Assembly: GCA_963707555.1 (NCBI GenBank)
Contig: CAVPQM010000030.1
Location: forward strand, 62,001-126,000
Length of the DNA stretch: 64,000 nt
Direction: 5' to 3'
Origin: JAFAFN01 sp963707555
GTDB taxonomy: Bacteria; Actinomycetota; Acidimicrobiia; Acidimicrobiales; Microtrichaceae
Position numbers and translations under genes: made by a program. The number at the start of each line of letters is the position of its first letter. The first letter of the stretch is position 1. The notes beneath the pieces were generated by a model that was not told the origin of the DNA, ran no database searches, and worked only from the letters and a program-made list of their open reading frames with translations. Of the stretch, positions 18,665-27,104 are shown one piece after another.

Positions 18665-20242
18665 GTGAGCGGACACGTGCTGACCATCGATCTCGGGACC
18701 TCGGGTCCCAAGACCGCGATCTTCACCCTCGACGGCGACTACGTCGACGGCGAGTTCGAACCGGTCGAGCTGCTGCTCACCGACGACGGCGGCGCCGAGC
18801 AGCGCCCCGCCGACTGGTGGGCCGGGGCGGTCGCCGGGGTGCGCCGGCTCGCCGAGCGGGGCGCGCTGCCCGAGTCGGGCATCGACGCGATCTCGGTCAC
18901 CTCGCAGTGGTCGGGGACCGTGCCGGTCGACGCCGACGGTCGACCCGTGTGCAACTCGGTGATCTGGATGGACTCCCGGGGCGCCACCGACATCGCCCGA
19001 GTCGTCGGTGGCCCGGTCAAGGTGCAGGGCTACGACCCTCGCAAGCTGCGTCGCTGGATCAGCCTGACCGGCGGTGTGCCCTCGCTCTCGGGCAAGGACC
19101 CGATCGCCCACATCCACTGGTTGCGCCGGACCCGGCCCGAGCTCAACGCGGCGACCGACATGTACCTCGAGCCGAAGGACTGGCTGAACCTGCAGCTGAC
19201 GGGCGTGCGGGTCGCGACCTACGACTCGATCGTCATGACCTGGGTGACCGACAACCGTGATCCGTCCCATGTGCGGTACAGCGACGAGCTGCTCGCCCTG
19301 GCCGGCATCGAACGCCGCTGGATGCCGGACCTGGTCGCCGCGACCTCGGTCATCGGCTTCCTCACGCCGACGGCGGCGACGGAGCTCGGCCTGTCCGCCG
19401 GCATCCCGGTCATCGGCGGCACCCCCGACGTCCAGTCGGCCGCGGTCGGGTCGGGCGCGGTCGAGGACTACGAGGGCCATCTGTACCTGGGCACGTCGTC
19501 GTGGTTGTCGTGCCACGTGCCGTTCAAGAAGACCGACGCGCTGCGCGGGGTCGCGTCGTTGCCGAGCCCGTTGCCCGGCCGCTACTTCGTCGCGGACGAG
19601 CAGGAGACGGCGGGGGCGTGCCTGAACTGGCTGCGCGACCGGGTGCTGTACTCCGACGACGAGCTACGCGAGGAGCCGGCGCCCGACGATGTGTTCGCCC
19701 GCCTGGACCGCGTCGCAGCGGCGAGTCCGCCCGGCGCCAACGGCGTGGTCTTCACCCCGTGGCTCAACGGCGAACGCACGCCCGTCGACGACCACACGAT
19801 CCGGGGTGGCTGGCACAACGTCTCGCTGCGCACCGACCGTGCCGACCTGGTCCGCTCGGTGCTCGAGGGTGTGGCGTTCAACTCGCGCTGGCTGCTCGAC
19901 GCGGTGGAGCGCTTCACCGGGCAGCCGTTCCCCTGGCTCAACGTCGTCGGTGGCGGTGGCAACTCCGCGCTCTGGGCGCAGATCCACGCGGACGTCCTGG
20001 ACCGGCCGATCCGCCGTGTCGAGCACCCCATCCGTGCGAATGCACGCGGCGCTGCGCTGCTCGCCGGCGTGGCGCTCGGGCGCGTCGACGTCGCGGATCT
20101 GGGAGCGAAGGTCAAGATCGTCGAGGAGCACGAACCGAACCCCGCCAACCGGGCCGAGTACGACCGGCTCTACGCGGCGTTCCGCTCGATCTACAAGTCG
20201 AACAAGGGCATCCACCGCCGTCTCAACCGTCACCTGGGCTGA
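18665..20242 (+). CDS. FGGY family carbohydrate kinase (xylulokinase-like)
   Basis: A 525-residue sugar kinase. The N-terminal ATPase motif reads TIDLGTSGPKTAIF, where the family has D-x-G-T-(S/T). SVTSQWSGTVPV and the WMDSRGA segment follow, and the second domain has GGTPDVQSAAVGSGA, TPWLNGERTPVDD and the nucleotide-binding VVGGGGNSALWAQI. The family phosphorylates pentuloses, glycerol and related polyols; the sugar cannot be told from sequence. The start is the GTG at 18665, because GGAGG at 18655-18659 is correctly spaced for it. An upstream in-frame ATG (18653) would place that site inside the gene. No sugar transporter or isomerase is next to it. Confidence 0.88.
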   Translation: MSGHVLTIDLGTSGPKTAIFTLDGDYVDGEFEPVELLLTDDGGAEQRPADWWAGAVAGVRRLAERGALPESGIDAISVTSQWSGTVPVDADGRPVCNSVIWMDSRGATDIARVVGGPVKVQGYDPRKLRRWISLTGGVPSLSGKDPIAHIHWLRRTRPELNAATDMYLEPKDWLNLQLTGVRVATYDSIVMTWVTDNRDPSHVRYSDELLALAGIERRWMPDLVAATSVIGFLTPTAATELGLSAGIPVIGGTPDVQSAAVGSGAVEDYEGHLYLGTSSWLSCHVPFKKTDALRGVASLPSPLPGRYFVADEQETAGACLNWLRDRVLYSDDELREEPAPDDVFARLDRVAAASPPGANGVVFTPWLNGERTPVDDHTIRGGWHNVSLRTDRADLVRSVLEGVAFNSRWLLDAVERFTGQPFPWLNVVGGGGNSALWAQIHADVLDRPIRRVEHPIRANARGAALLAGVALGRVDVADLGAKVKIVEEHEPNPANRAEYDRLYAAFRSIYKSNKGIHRRLNRHLG

Positions 20243-20456
20243 CCGACGCGCCCTCGCCGTCGGCGTGTCGCTCCGAACCCTTCGCTCCTGCGCTCGGGAA
20301 CCGAATCACGAGTCAACTCCTTGACCCCCCGAGGTCCGAGGAGCAAGGTGTCGTGCAGGGGACAACAGCCTCCATCAGGTCCGAACCGGCGGAGTTCGCC
20401 GTCGGCGGGGACCGCCGTACCGACCGCCCATCGAGCGCTGGACTGCGAACCGACGG

Positions 20457-21176
20457 ATGAGCCTGCAGGACGTCACCGACGAAGGTCGGGACGGAGCACG
20501 CCACCGGGTTCGCCCGCACGAGCAGCGCCGTGGGCGGTCGGTCGCGACACGGCGGTTTCGTGCCGAGGCGTCGATAGCGTGGGCCCTGTCGTGCTCGTCC
20601 CTCTCCACCGCTCCCGCATCCCTGAAAGCCGGTACCCGCCCCTCCGGTACCCGCCCCTCCGGTACCCCCCTCAGCGGCACCCGACGTGCCGGTCGGCGGG
20701 CCGCAGCGGTGCTGGTCGCAGCGAGCGCCGCGACGTGGATGCTCGGCTGCGGGTCCGGTGACGAGCCGTCGCCGACGACCACGACGGCCGTGGACGACCG
20801 CTCGTGGGTCGACGACCTCGAATCGGACTGTGCGTCGTTGAACGAGGACTTCGATCACCTCGCGACCAGCGATCCCTCGAACGCGGACGAGGCCGTGGCC
20901 TACGCCGAGGATGTCGACGAGTTCGCCGAGGCCATGGAGGCCTTGCTGCGCGACGCCGAGGCCCGGATCGACACCGACGACCCGCGTGCGGCCACGCTCC
21001 GTGACCTGCTCGAGCGCACCGTCGAGCTCGAGGCGTCGACGACGGCCTTGGCCGACGGCGCGGCGTCGGGCGACATCGAGGCGATCGACGACGCGACGGC
21101 CGAGGTGACCCGGCAGGGCTCAGAGATCAACACCCTCGTCGAGGAGCTCGGCGTCAGCTCGTGCGGAGGCTTCTGA
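20457..21176 (+). CDS. Small lipoprotein of unknown function
   Basis: The certain part is the exported domain: a lipobox (WMLGC), a Thr-rich linker, then about 130 acidic residues predicted as helices with two Cys (DCASLNEDF and SSCGGF) that could pair. I do not recognise the family. The start is uncertain. The ATG at 20457 would give an 80-residue N-terminal tail before the signal sequence, which is abnormal; the GTG at 20709 would give a signal with no positive charge. A TAGCGT hexamer at 20575-20580 suggests transcription begins near 20587. The stretch GTRPSGTRPSG just before the signal is encoded by a 15-bp tandem repeat. Confidence 0.55.
   Translation: MSLQDVTDEGRDGARHRVRPHEQRRGRSVATRRFRAEASIAWALSCSSLSTAPASLKAGTRPSGTRPSGTPLSGTRRAGRRAAAVLVAASAATWMLGCGSGDEPSPTTTTAVDDRSWVDDLESDCASLNEDFDHLATSDPSNADEAVAYAEDVDEFAEAMEALLRDAEARIDTDDPRAATLRDLLERTVELEASTTALADGAASGDIEAIDDATAEVTRQGSEINTLVEELGVSSCGGF
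20631..20672. repeat. 15-bp tandem repeat near a lipoprotein start
   Basis: GGTACCCGCCCCTCC occurs exactly at 20631-20645 and 20646-20660, with a third partial copy to 20672. It is in frame and would encode G-T-R-P-S repeats directly before the hydrophobic signal segment. Confidence 0.9.
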
Positions 21177-21204
21177 ACGACCGGCCCTGGACCGGGCTGG
21201 TCGT
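21177..21204. terminator. Hairpin between convergent lipoprotein and enoyl-CoA hydratase genes
   Basis: ACGACC (21177-21182) pairs with GGTCGT (21199-21204), and inside it GCCC (21184-21187) with GGGC (21194-21197) around a 6-nt loop. It begins directly after the lipoprotein stop and ends six bases before the end of the convergent gene. No T tract. Confidence 0.55.
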
Positions 21205-21209
21205 GCGGT

Positions 21210-22040
21210 TCACCAGCCCTTGAACTCCGGAGCGCGTCGCTCCCGGAACGCATCGAGCCCCTCGGCGAAGTCGCCCGACGCGGTCAACAGGTCCTGCGCG
21301 AAGGCCTCTTCCTCGAACGCTGTGTGGCGGCTCGACTCGAACGACCGGTTCACCAGCCACTTCGTCAGGGCGAGTGCCTTGGTCGGCGCCTGCGCGAGGC
21401 GTCCGGCGATCTCGTCGACGGTGTCGGCCAGCTCGGCGCCCGGGACGACCCGGTTGGCGATGCCGAGCTGCTCGCAGCGCGCCGCGGGCACGTCGTCGGC
21501 GAGGAACATGAGCTCCTTGGTGATCTGCGGGCCCACGATGCGGGGCAGCAGGTAGGCGCCGCCGGCGTCGGGCATGATGCCGCGCTTGACGAACACCTCG
21601 ACCAGCTTGGCGTGGTCGGCCATGACGACCAGGTCACACGCGAGCACCAGGTGGGCGCCCCCGCCCGCCGCGGTGCCGTTGACCGCGGCGATCACCGGCT
21701 TGTCGCAATCGAGGATCGACGCGACCAGGCGCTGCCACCCGCGCTTGATCAGTCGCGCCGCGTCGCCCACCGACCGGTCGGGCGCACCCTCGGGGATCGG
21801 CGGCGTGGGCTTCTGGGGGCCGCCGAGGTTCGCGCCGGTGCAGAAGTGACGTTCACCGGCACCGGTGAACACGATGCAGCGCACCGCGAGGTCCGACGAC
21901 GCCCACTCGAAGTGCTCGGTGAGCCGGTCGCGCATCATCGCGTTGAGCGAGTTGCCCGAGTCGGCCGCGTTGATGGTGATCCTGGCGATCCCGTCGGTCA
22001 CCTCGTAGGTGACGAGTTCGTCGGTGGGGGTGTCGCTCAT
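21210..22040 (-). CDS. Enoyl-CoA hydratase/isomerase family protein
   Basis: A 276-residue crotonase-fold protein. It has the CoA-binding AVNGTAAGGG oxyanion-hole segment (about residues 120-129) with HLVLACDLVVMAD, followed by FVKRGIMPDAGGAYLLPR. In typical enoyl-CoA hydratases the second catalytic residue is a Glu in PE-x-G. Here the position reads PDAGG, so the reaction may differ from plain hydration. The C-terminal EEEAFAQDLLTASGDFAEG is common in this family. A GAGGAG ribosome site lies upstream of the ATG. It fits fatty-acid or amino-acid degradation. Confidence 0.9.
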   Translation of the reverse strand: MSDTPTDELVTYEVTDGIARITINAADSGNSLNAMMRDRLTEHFEWASSDLAVRCIVFTGAGERHFCTGANLGGPQKPTPPIPEGAPDRSVGDAARLIKRGWQRLVASILDCDKPVIAAVNGTAAGGGAHLVLACDLVVMADHAKLVEVFVKRGIMPDAGGAYLLPRIVGPQITKELMFLADDVPAARCEQLGIANRVVPGAELADTVDEIAGRLAQAPTKALALTKWLVNRSFESSRHTAFEEEAFAQDLLTASGDFAEGLDAFRERRAPEFKGW

Positions 22041-22095
22041 GGTCTCCTCGATCCGTCGGCGCCGCTCGGCCGGGACACGCTAGCGGCGCCGACGA

Positions 22096-23016
22096 TCAGG
22101 CCCATCCACGGATCGCCCGGGCCACGTCCGCGGCCGCTGCGGGGGACGTCCACAGGAAGAACGACGGCTCGGTGAGCTCGAGCTCGAGCAGCGCCGGCGA
22201 GCCGTCGGCGCGCTGCAGCACGTCGACCCTCGCATAGCGCGGGGCGACACCGCCGAGGGCATCGGTGGCAGCGGCGAGCACCTCGTCGGCCAGCTCCAGC
22301 TCGGCGTCGGTCGGCGTCGTCGCCGAGATGTTCTCGACGGCGAAGAGCCCGTCGACGTCGGCTGCGCCCCCGCGCAGCAACGCGCCCTTGGTGAACGCAT
22401 GGCTGAACCGGCCGTCGATCAGGACCATGCCGGTCTCGCCACGTTCGTCGACCGACGACACGTACGGCTGCACCATGACGTCACGTCGCTCGGCGAGCAA
22501 CGCGCTCGCATGGTCGACGGCCTCGTCGAGCTGCTCCGCGGTGTAACGAGCGGTGTCCCTCGAACCAGCGGAGACGGTCGGCTTCACCACCAGCTCACGA
22601 CGGCCGTGCTCGGCGACGTCGAGCACCTCGCTCAGCGCCGCACGAACGTCGTGTGCGTCGGGTGACGCGTCAGCGATGAGGAACGCAGTGTGCACGACCG
22701 CGACGCCACGATCCGCGAGGTCGCCCAGGTAGCGCTTGTCGGTGTTCCAACGGATCGTCGCAGCGGAGTTCACGACCGTGGTGACGGCATCGATGCGGTC
22801 GATCCAGCCGAGGAACTGCTGGTGGCGATCGGTGTAGTCCCACGTCGAGCGGAGGACGACCAGGTCGAACGCCGACCAGTCGACCTCGGGGTCGTCCCAC
22901 ACGGCAGGGGTCGCCTGGATGCCCTCGTCGGCCAGCGCGGCCATCAGCAGCGGGGCGTCGTCGTCGACCTCCCACGCGCCGGTCGATGTGGCGATCGCCA
23001 CCGTCACGGCGCTCAT
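22096..23016 (-). CDS. ATP-grasp domain protein
   Basis: A 306-residue protein. The N-terminus has a Rossmann-like start, then WDYTDRHQQFLGWID and a NSAATIRWNTDKRYLGDL segment. The ATP-grasp core follows with VVKPTVSAGSRDTARY, VQPYVSSVDERGETG and ending YARVDVLQ...LLELELTEPSFFL. The order of nucleotide Lys, glycine-rich loop and terminal metal-binding Glu/Asn-type region matches ATP-grasp ligases of the glutathione-synthetase-like or RimK-like type. These join a carboxylate to an amine or thiol. The substrate is unknown and no partner gene is adjacent. The upstream neighbour is a beta-propeller lipoprotein on the same strand. Confidence 0.82.
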   Translation of the reverse strand: MSAVTVAIATSTGAWEVDDDAPLLMAALADEGIQATPAVWDDPEVDWSAFDLVVLRSTWDYTDRHQQFLGWIDRIDAVTTVVNSAATIRWNTDKRYLGDLADRGVAVVHTAFLIADASPDAHDVRAALSEVLDVAEHGRRELVVKPTVSAGSRDTARYTAEQLDEAVDHASALLAERRDVMVQPYVSSVDERGETGMVLIDGRFSHAFTKGALLRGGAADVDGLFAVENISATTPTDAELELADEVLAAATDALGGVAPRYARVDVLQRADGSPALLELELTEPSFFLWTSPAAAADVARAIRGWA

Positions 23017-23177
23017 CGGCCGTCCGATCGGTTTACGACCCGCGCGAACACGACGGTGCCGGACTGCGGGACCACGACAGGTGAGTCGCCCCGACGCTCG
23101 ACCCTGACCCTGACGCTGACGCTGCGTGGATGTGCCATCGGGTCGGACGCTACCGGCGGCACCGGCCCGTCGCGACC

Positions 23178-24671
23178 TCAGACGGAGCTGGCCGCGCCGC
23201 CACCGGAGGACGCCAGCGGGAAGGCGACGAGGATGCCGTCCACCCCGCCGTTCGGCGGCGTCTCCGCGAACTGGCCCGTGGTGCTGCCGGACACGACGAG
23301 CAGCCCGTCCTCGGTCGTGGCGATGCCCGTGGAGCGGTCGTCGCCCTCGGTGCCGAGGCGCGAGCTCCACAGCACCTCACCCGACCCGGCGTCGAGCGCG
23401 GTGAGGAAGATGTCGGTGGCGCCGCCCGGGCCGCCGTCCTCCTCGAGCAGCGTGCCGAAGCCGCCGTCGGTGGTGCCGGTGACGTAGATCGTGTTGCCGT
23501 CGGCGACGATCCCGGTCACCGTCTCGGCACCGGCCGACCCGAACTGCGAGGTCCACAGGAGCGTTCCGTCGGTGCCGAACGAGCCGACGATCGCGTCGGT
23601 CCCGCCGGTGGCGATGTCGACGCCGGCGCCGTCCAGGTCGCCGTCGGTGGTGCCGCCGGCGATGAACTGCTCCGTGCCGCGTCGTGCCTCGCCGGTGGTC
23701 GTGACGCCGCTGAAGCTGTCGGTCCCGGCGGAGCCCAGCTGGGTCACCCACCGCTGCTGGCCGTCCGCGTCGAAGCGTGAGATCCAGGCGTCGCGTCCGC
23801 CGTTCGAGGGGCCTTCGAGGTCGCCGTCGGTGAAGCCGACGAGGATGCCGTCTGCGTCCGCGGTGGTGGTGACGCCGAGCGCGCCGTCCTCGAAGGGTGT
23901 ACCGAACTGGCGGGCCCAGAGCGGCCGGCCGGTGTCGTCGGTCTGCAGCGCGAGTGCATCGCCCCCTCCGAGCCCACGACCCGAGGGGTCCTCGGCGCCG
24001 GGCAGCAGTCCGCTCGCCGTGCCCGAGGCGTAACCCACCGGCTCCTCGGCCGCGAGCGCGAGTCCCGTGATGCGCTCGGCGTCGGTGCCGCCGAGCTGCT
24101 GCACCTGCCCGAGCACCGCCGTGTCCTCGGTCGGTCCGCACCAGGCATCCTGACCGCCTGCGGCCGCCACGCCGAACGTGCCGTCGGTGACGCCGCAGAC
24201 GACGACCGCCTGCTCGTTCGCGCTGACGCCGGTCGCCTCGTCGGTGCCGCTCGAGCCGCCCTGCTCCGCTGCCACGATCTCGCCGGCGGTCGTGACCACG
24301 GTGACCACCGCGTCGCTCGGACCGGCGACCGGGGTGCCCATGCCCTCGGTGGTGTCGCCCACGGCGACCACTGCAGCCTGGTGACCGGTCACCGCGAGCA
24401 GCCGGTCGTCGCCGGGACCGCCGACCTGGAGCTTCCACGCGACGGGCAGCGGCTCGGGCGGCTCAGGGTCGGTGGTCCTCGGTCCGAGTGAGCTGCGGGG
24501 GAGCGTGGTGGTCGTGTTGTGCTCGGGCAGCGTCACCGTGGCCGGATCGTCGCTGTCGAAGGAGCACCCCGACAGCACGAGCGCGCCGCCGAGCAGCGCG
24601 ATCACCGCAGCGGTGCGAGCCGGCGTGCGGCGCATCGTCGAGCGGGTGTCTCGGTCGTGCTGCTCGGTCAC
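23178..24671 (-). CDS. Beta-propeller lipoprotein with SBBP-type repeats
   Basis: A 497-residue exported lipoprotein. The basic n-region and hydrophobic stretch end in the lipobox VLSGC, followed by a Thr/Pro linker. The rest is a string of about seven repeats of roughly 60 residues. Their pattern is W..QFGT/LGS/G ... D...GV/GI ... G.....V.GTTDG, as in SBBP and related propeller repeats (WARQFGT, WVTQLGS, WTSQFGS, WSSRLGT). A surface-exposed propeller is expected; ligand unknown. The start is GTG 24671; the ATG at 24635 is equally good for the signal peptide. Confidence 0.8.
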   Translation of the reverse strand: MTEQHDRDTRSTMRRTPARTAAVIALLGGALVLSGCSFDSDDPATVTLPEHNTTTTLPRSSLGPRTTDPEPPEPLPVAWKLQVGGPGDDRLLAVTGHQAAVVAVGDTTEGMGTPVAGPSDAVVTVVTTAGEIVAAEQGGSSGTDEATGVSANEQAVVVCGVTDGTFGVAAAGGQDAWCGPTEDTAVLGQVQQLGGTDAERITGLALAAEEPVGYASGTASGLLPGAEDPSGRGLGGGDALALQTDDTGRPLWARQFGTPFEDGALGVTTTADADGILVGFTDGDLEGPSNGGRDAWISRFDADGQQRWVTQLGSAGTDSFSGVTTTGEARRGTEQFIAGGTTDGDLDGAGVDIATGGTDAIVGSFGTDGTLLWTSQFGSAGAETVTGIVADGNTIYVTGTTDGGFGTLLEEDGGPGGATDIFLTALDAGSGEVLWSSRLGTEGDDRSTGIATTEDGLLVVSGSTTGQFAETPPNGGVDGILVAFPLASSGGGAASSV

Positions 24672-24808
24672 TGGTTCGTGGTCCTCTCAGGGGTGATCTG
24701 GTTCGCCCCGATCAGCAGGGACGGACTGCAGTCTCCCAGCCGACGGAGCGGTGTGCACCGCGACGGTCATCCCTCACCGGGCACCCACACTTGTGGCACC
24801 ATCGCGAG

Positions 24809-25756
24809 ATGAGCGATCTGCCACCCCTCGACCAGCCGCAGGCCCACGTGGTGGTCGGACCGAACGACCAGCGTGGACCCTACGCACTGGAGCTCCTGAT
24901 CAGCGAGGTCATCGCAGGTCGTCTGAGCGACGAGACGCCCGTGTGGTGGCCGGGGCTTCCCGACTGGACGACGATGGGATCGCACCCCGGGGTGGCTGCC
25001 GAGCTGCAGCGTCGCCGGGCCCCCGCCCCGGCCCCTGCTCCCGGATGGGCCGATCCGACCCCGGAGCCGGTCGAGGCACAGCCCGCCTACGCCGCGCCGG
25101 TCGGCGCGGCCCCGGCCGACCCGTTCGCCGCGCCGACCGCCCGTGAGGACGACATCGAGGATGCGGTCGTCGTCGAGGACGCGATCGTCGTCACCGACAC
25201 CGTGGTGGTCGAGGACGGCCAGGTCGTCGCCGAGTCGATCACCGTCTCGGCGGTCGAGCCGCACCACGCCGAGGCCTACTCGGGACTCGTGGCCCGCAGC
25301 GCCGCCCGCGCCCAGGTGCGCGAGCGCGTCCAGGTGGTCGACGAGTCCATCGTCTCCACCGTGATCTCGGCGGCGGCGGACCGTGGCTTCGAGCTGTCCG
25401 AGCGAGCGGACGTCGACCGCGGACATGAGCTCCGCTTCGACGCGGCCTCCGGCGACCTGCTGGTGATCTCGCTCGGCCGCGTGGCCGCCAACAGCGTCGA
25501 TGACATCCGGGGCGAGCAGCTGCCAGTGACGGTGTCGTACCGCTCGGGAGCGTACGAGGGTGGTGCCGATGCCGGTACAGGCGCCCACGGAGAGGTCCGC
25601 ATCGTCTCCGACGAGTGGACCGGTCAGGCGACGAGCACGGTCTCGTTGTTCCTCGGCGTCGGTGACTACTTCTCGGAGTCGCTCGAGCTCGACGAGGACG
25701 GCTTGGCGCTCGACGTCGTCGCGACGATCGCGACGGTCCAGCAGCGACTCACCTGA
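24809..25756 (+). CDS. GYF-like (GYF_2) domain protein
   Basis: A 315-residue cytoplasmic protein. Residues 12-55 (VVVGPNDQRGPYALELL ... LPDWTTM) match the GYF_2 pattern of G-P-x-G-P with a downstream W. This domain is found at one end of many bacterial membrane or regulatory proteins and is thought to bind proline-rich partners. A Pro/Ala linker, an unusual Val/Asp/Glu-rich stretch (residues 112-150) and a C-terminal beta-rich domain of about 150 residues follow. No membrane span is seen. The start is ATG at 24809, with CACCAT ending 6 nt upstream and no ribosome site. Confidence 0.7.
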   Translation: MSDLPPLDQPQAHVVVGPNDQRGPYALELLISEVIAGRLSDETPVWWPGLPDWTTMGSHPGVAAELQRRRAPAPAPAPGWADPTPEPVEAQPAYAAPVGAAPADPFAAPTAREDDIEDAVVVEDAIVVTDTVVVEDGQVVAESITVSAVEPHHAEAYSGLVARSAARAQVRERVQVVDESIVSTVISAAADRGFELSERADVDRGHELRFDAASGDLLVISLGRVAANSVDDIRGEQLPVTVSYRSGAYEGGADAGTGAHGEVRIVSDEWTGQATSTVSLFLGVGDYFSESLELDEDGLALDVVATIATVQQRLT

Positions 25757-25766
25757 GCGACGGCCG

Positions 25767-27104
25767 TCAGGCGGTCGCCAGGCCGAGGAACGGCTGCGGT
25801 GCGTAGGTGGGGAAGGTGCGCGACAGATCGGTGGCGCCCGACCGCACGGCCAGCACCTCGGACAGCACCCGCCGGTAGTCGTTGAGCACCGCGAGGTCGC
25901 CCTCGGGTCCGTTCTCGATCCGGTCGGGGAAGTCGCCGTGGACCCCACCCCTGATGCCACCGCCCATCACGAGCATGGCCGAGCCCCGACCGTGGTCGGT
26001 GCCGCCGGAGCCGTTCTCGTTGATCGTGCGGCCGAACTCCGACAGGCACACGACGGTCACTCCCACGGACCCACCCAGGTCCTGGTGGAAGGCCTGGAGC
26101 GCGGTCGACAGGCTCGCCGCTCGTGACCGGAACGTTCCGTTCTCCTCGGGTGTGCCCTGTGCGCTGTGGGTGTCCCATCCGCCGTGGTCCACGGTCGCGA
26201 CGCGCAGGCCGACTCCCGCACGGATGAGGCGCGCGATCTCCTTCAGGTTGGTCGACAGGTCGTCCCACCCGTAGGCGGCGCCGTTGCGTGGCCCCGGATC
26301 TGCAGGCAGCGAGCGGATCGTCGCGATGGTGTCGAGCGCCCCCGAGCCCGTGGTGGCCACGACGTCGTTCGCCCGCCCGTGCAGCGCCGTCAAGGCGGTC
26401 CTGGCTGCTGAGTCGTCGGCGAACCCGGCGACGCCGAACTCCGAGATGCGGTTCATCGCGACCGCCGGTGCGGCGCCGTCGAGCATCGCGCTGAGGGTGT
26501 TGCCTCGCGCCACGCCGGCGATCCGGCCGGTCCCGGCGACCTGCGACAGGTGCCGGTTGAGGAAGCCGTCGTGCACCGACAACCGACCGGTTCCTGCTTC
26601 CCAGTTGCGCTGCGACTCGAAATGGCTGCGCGACGCCGACTCGCCCGCCGGCATGCCCGCGGCGTGCACGACGGCGAGTCGACCCTGGCTCCACGCGCCC
26701 GCGTGCAGCGCCTCCATGCCGGGATGCAGCGCGAACGTCCCACTCAGGGGGAACGCTTGGACCGCGCCGCCCTGCACGAGCGGCAGTCCGGCCTTGCCCG
26801 CCGGGTCGGTGAACTCGCCGGGATCCTTGACGCGGATCGTCGGGCGCAGCGTCCGATAGGTGGGCATCTGGAACGGGGCGACCAGGTTCAGACCGTCGAG
26901 ACCACCGCGGTTGAACACGATGACCAGCACGTCGCCGCTCGATGCCTGGCCGGGGGCGGCGAACGCGAGCCGCGCCCCTGCGGCGGTGAGGCCCACCGTG
27001 GCGCCGCTCACGCCGAGGGCCGCCAGGAAGCCACGGCGGCTCAGCGGTGTGCGCTGCGGCGCGCCGGTGTCGGTGGTCGGGCCGTCGATCGTCGAGCGCG
27101 TCAT
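25767..27104 (-). CDS. DUF1501 family Tat-exported protein
   Basis: A 445-residue DUF1501 protein, related to the alkaline phosphatase/sulfatase superfamily. The twin-arginine signal LSRRGFLAAL (residues 22-31) is followed by VLVIVFNRGGLDGLN, then GGWDTHSAQG and CLSEFGRTINENGSGGTDHG, family landmarks with likely metal ligands. The ATG overlaps the stop of the DUF1800 gene (ATGA). DUF1800-DUF1501 pairs are common in environmental bacteria and are presumed to work together outside the membrane; their reaction is unproven. Confidence 0.9.
   Translation of the reverse strand: MTRSTIDGPTTDTGAPQRTPLSRRGFLAALGVSGATVGLTAAGARLAFAAPGQASSGDVLVIVFNRGGLDGLNLVAPFQMPTYRTLRPTIRVKDPGEFTDPAGKAGLPLVQGGAVQAFPLSGTFALHPGMEALHAGAWSQGRLAVVHAAGMPAGESASRSHFESQRNWEAGTGRLSVHDGFLNRHLSQVAGTGRIAGVARGNTLSAMLDGAAPAVAMNRISEFGVAGFADDSAARTALTALHGRANDVVATTGSGALDTIATIRSLPADPGPRNGAAYGWDDLSTNLKEIARLIRAGVGLRVATVDHGGWDTHSAQGTPEENGTFRSRAASLSTALQAFHQDLGGSVGVTVVCLSEFGRTINENGSGGTDHGRGSAMLVMGGGIRGGVHGDFPDRIENGPEGDLAVLNDYRRVLSEVLAVRSGATDLSRTFPTYAPQPFLGLATA

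Noticed and set aside
20243..20456. A structured RNA or terminator after the FGGY kinase gene
   Set aside because: Only short imperfect stems are visible (CTTG/CAAG, CGGCGG/CCGCCG), common by chance at this GC content; nothing can be named.
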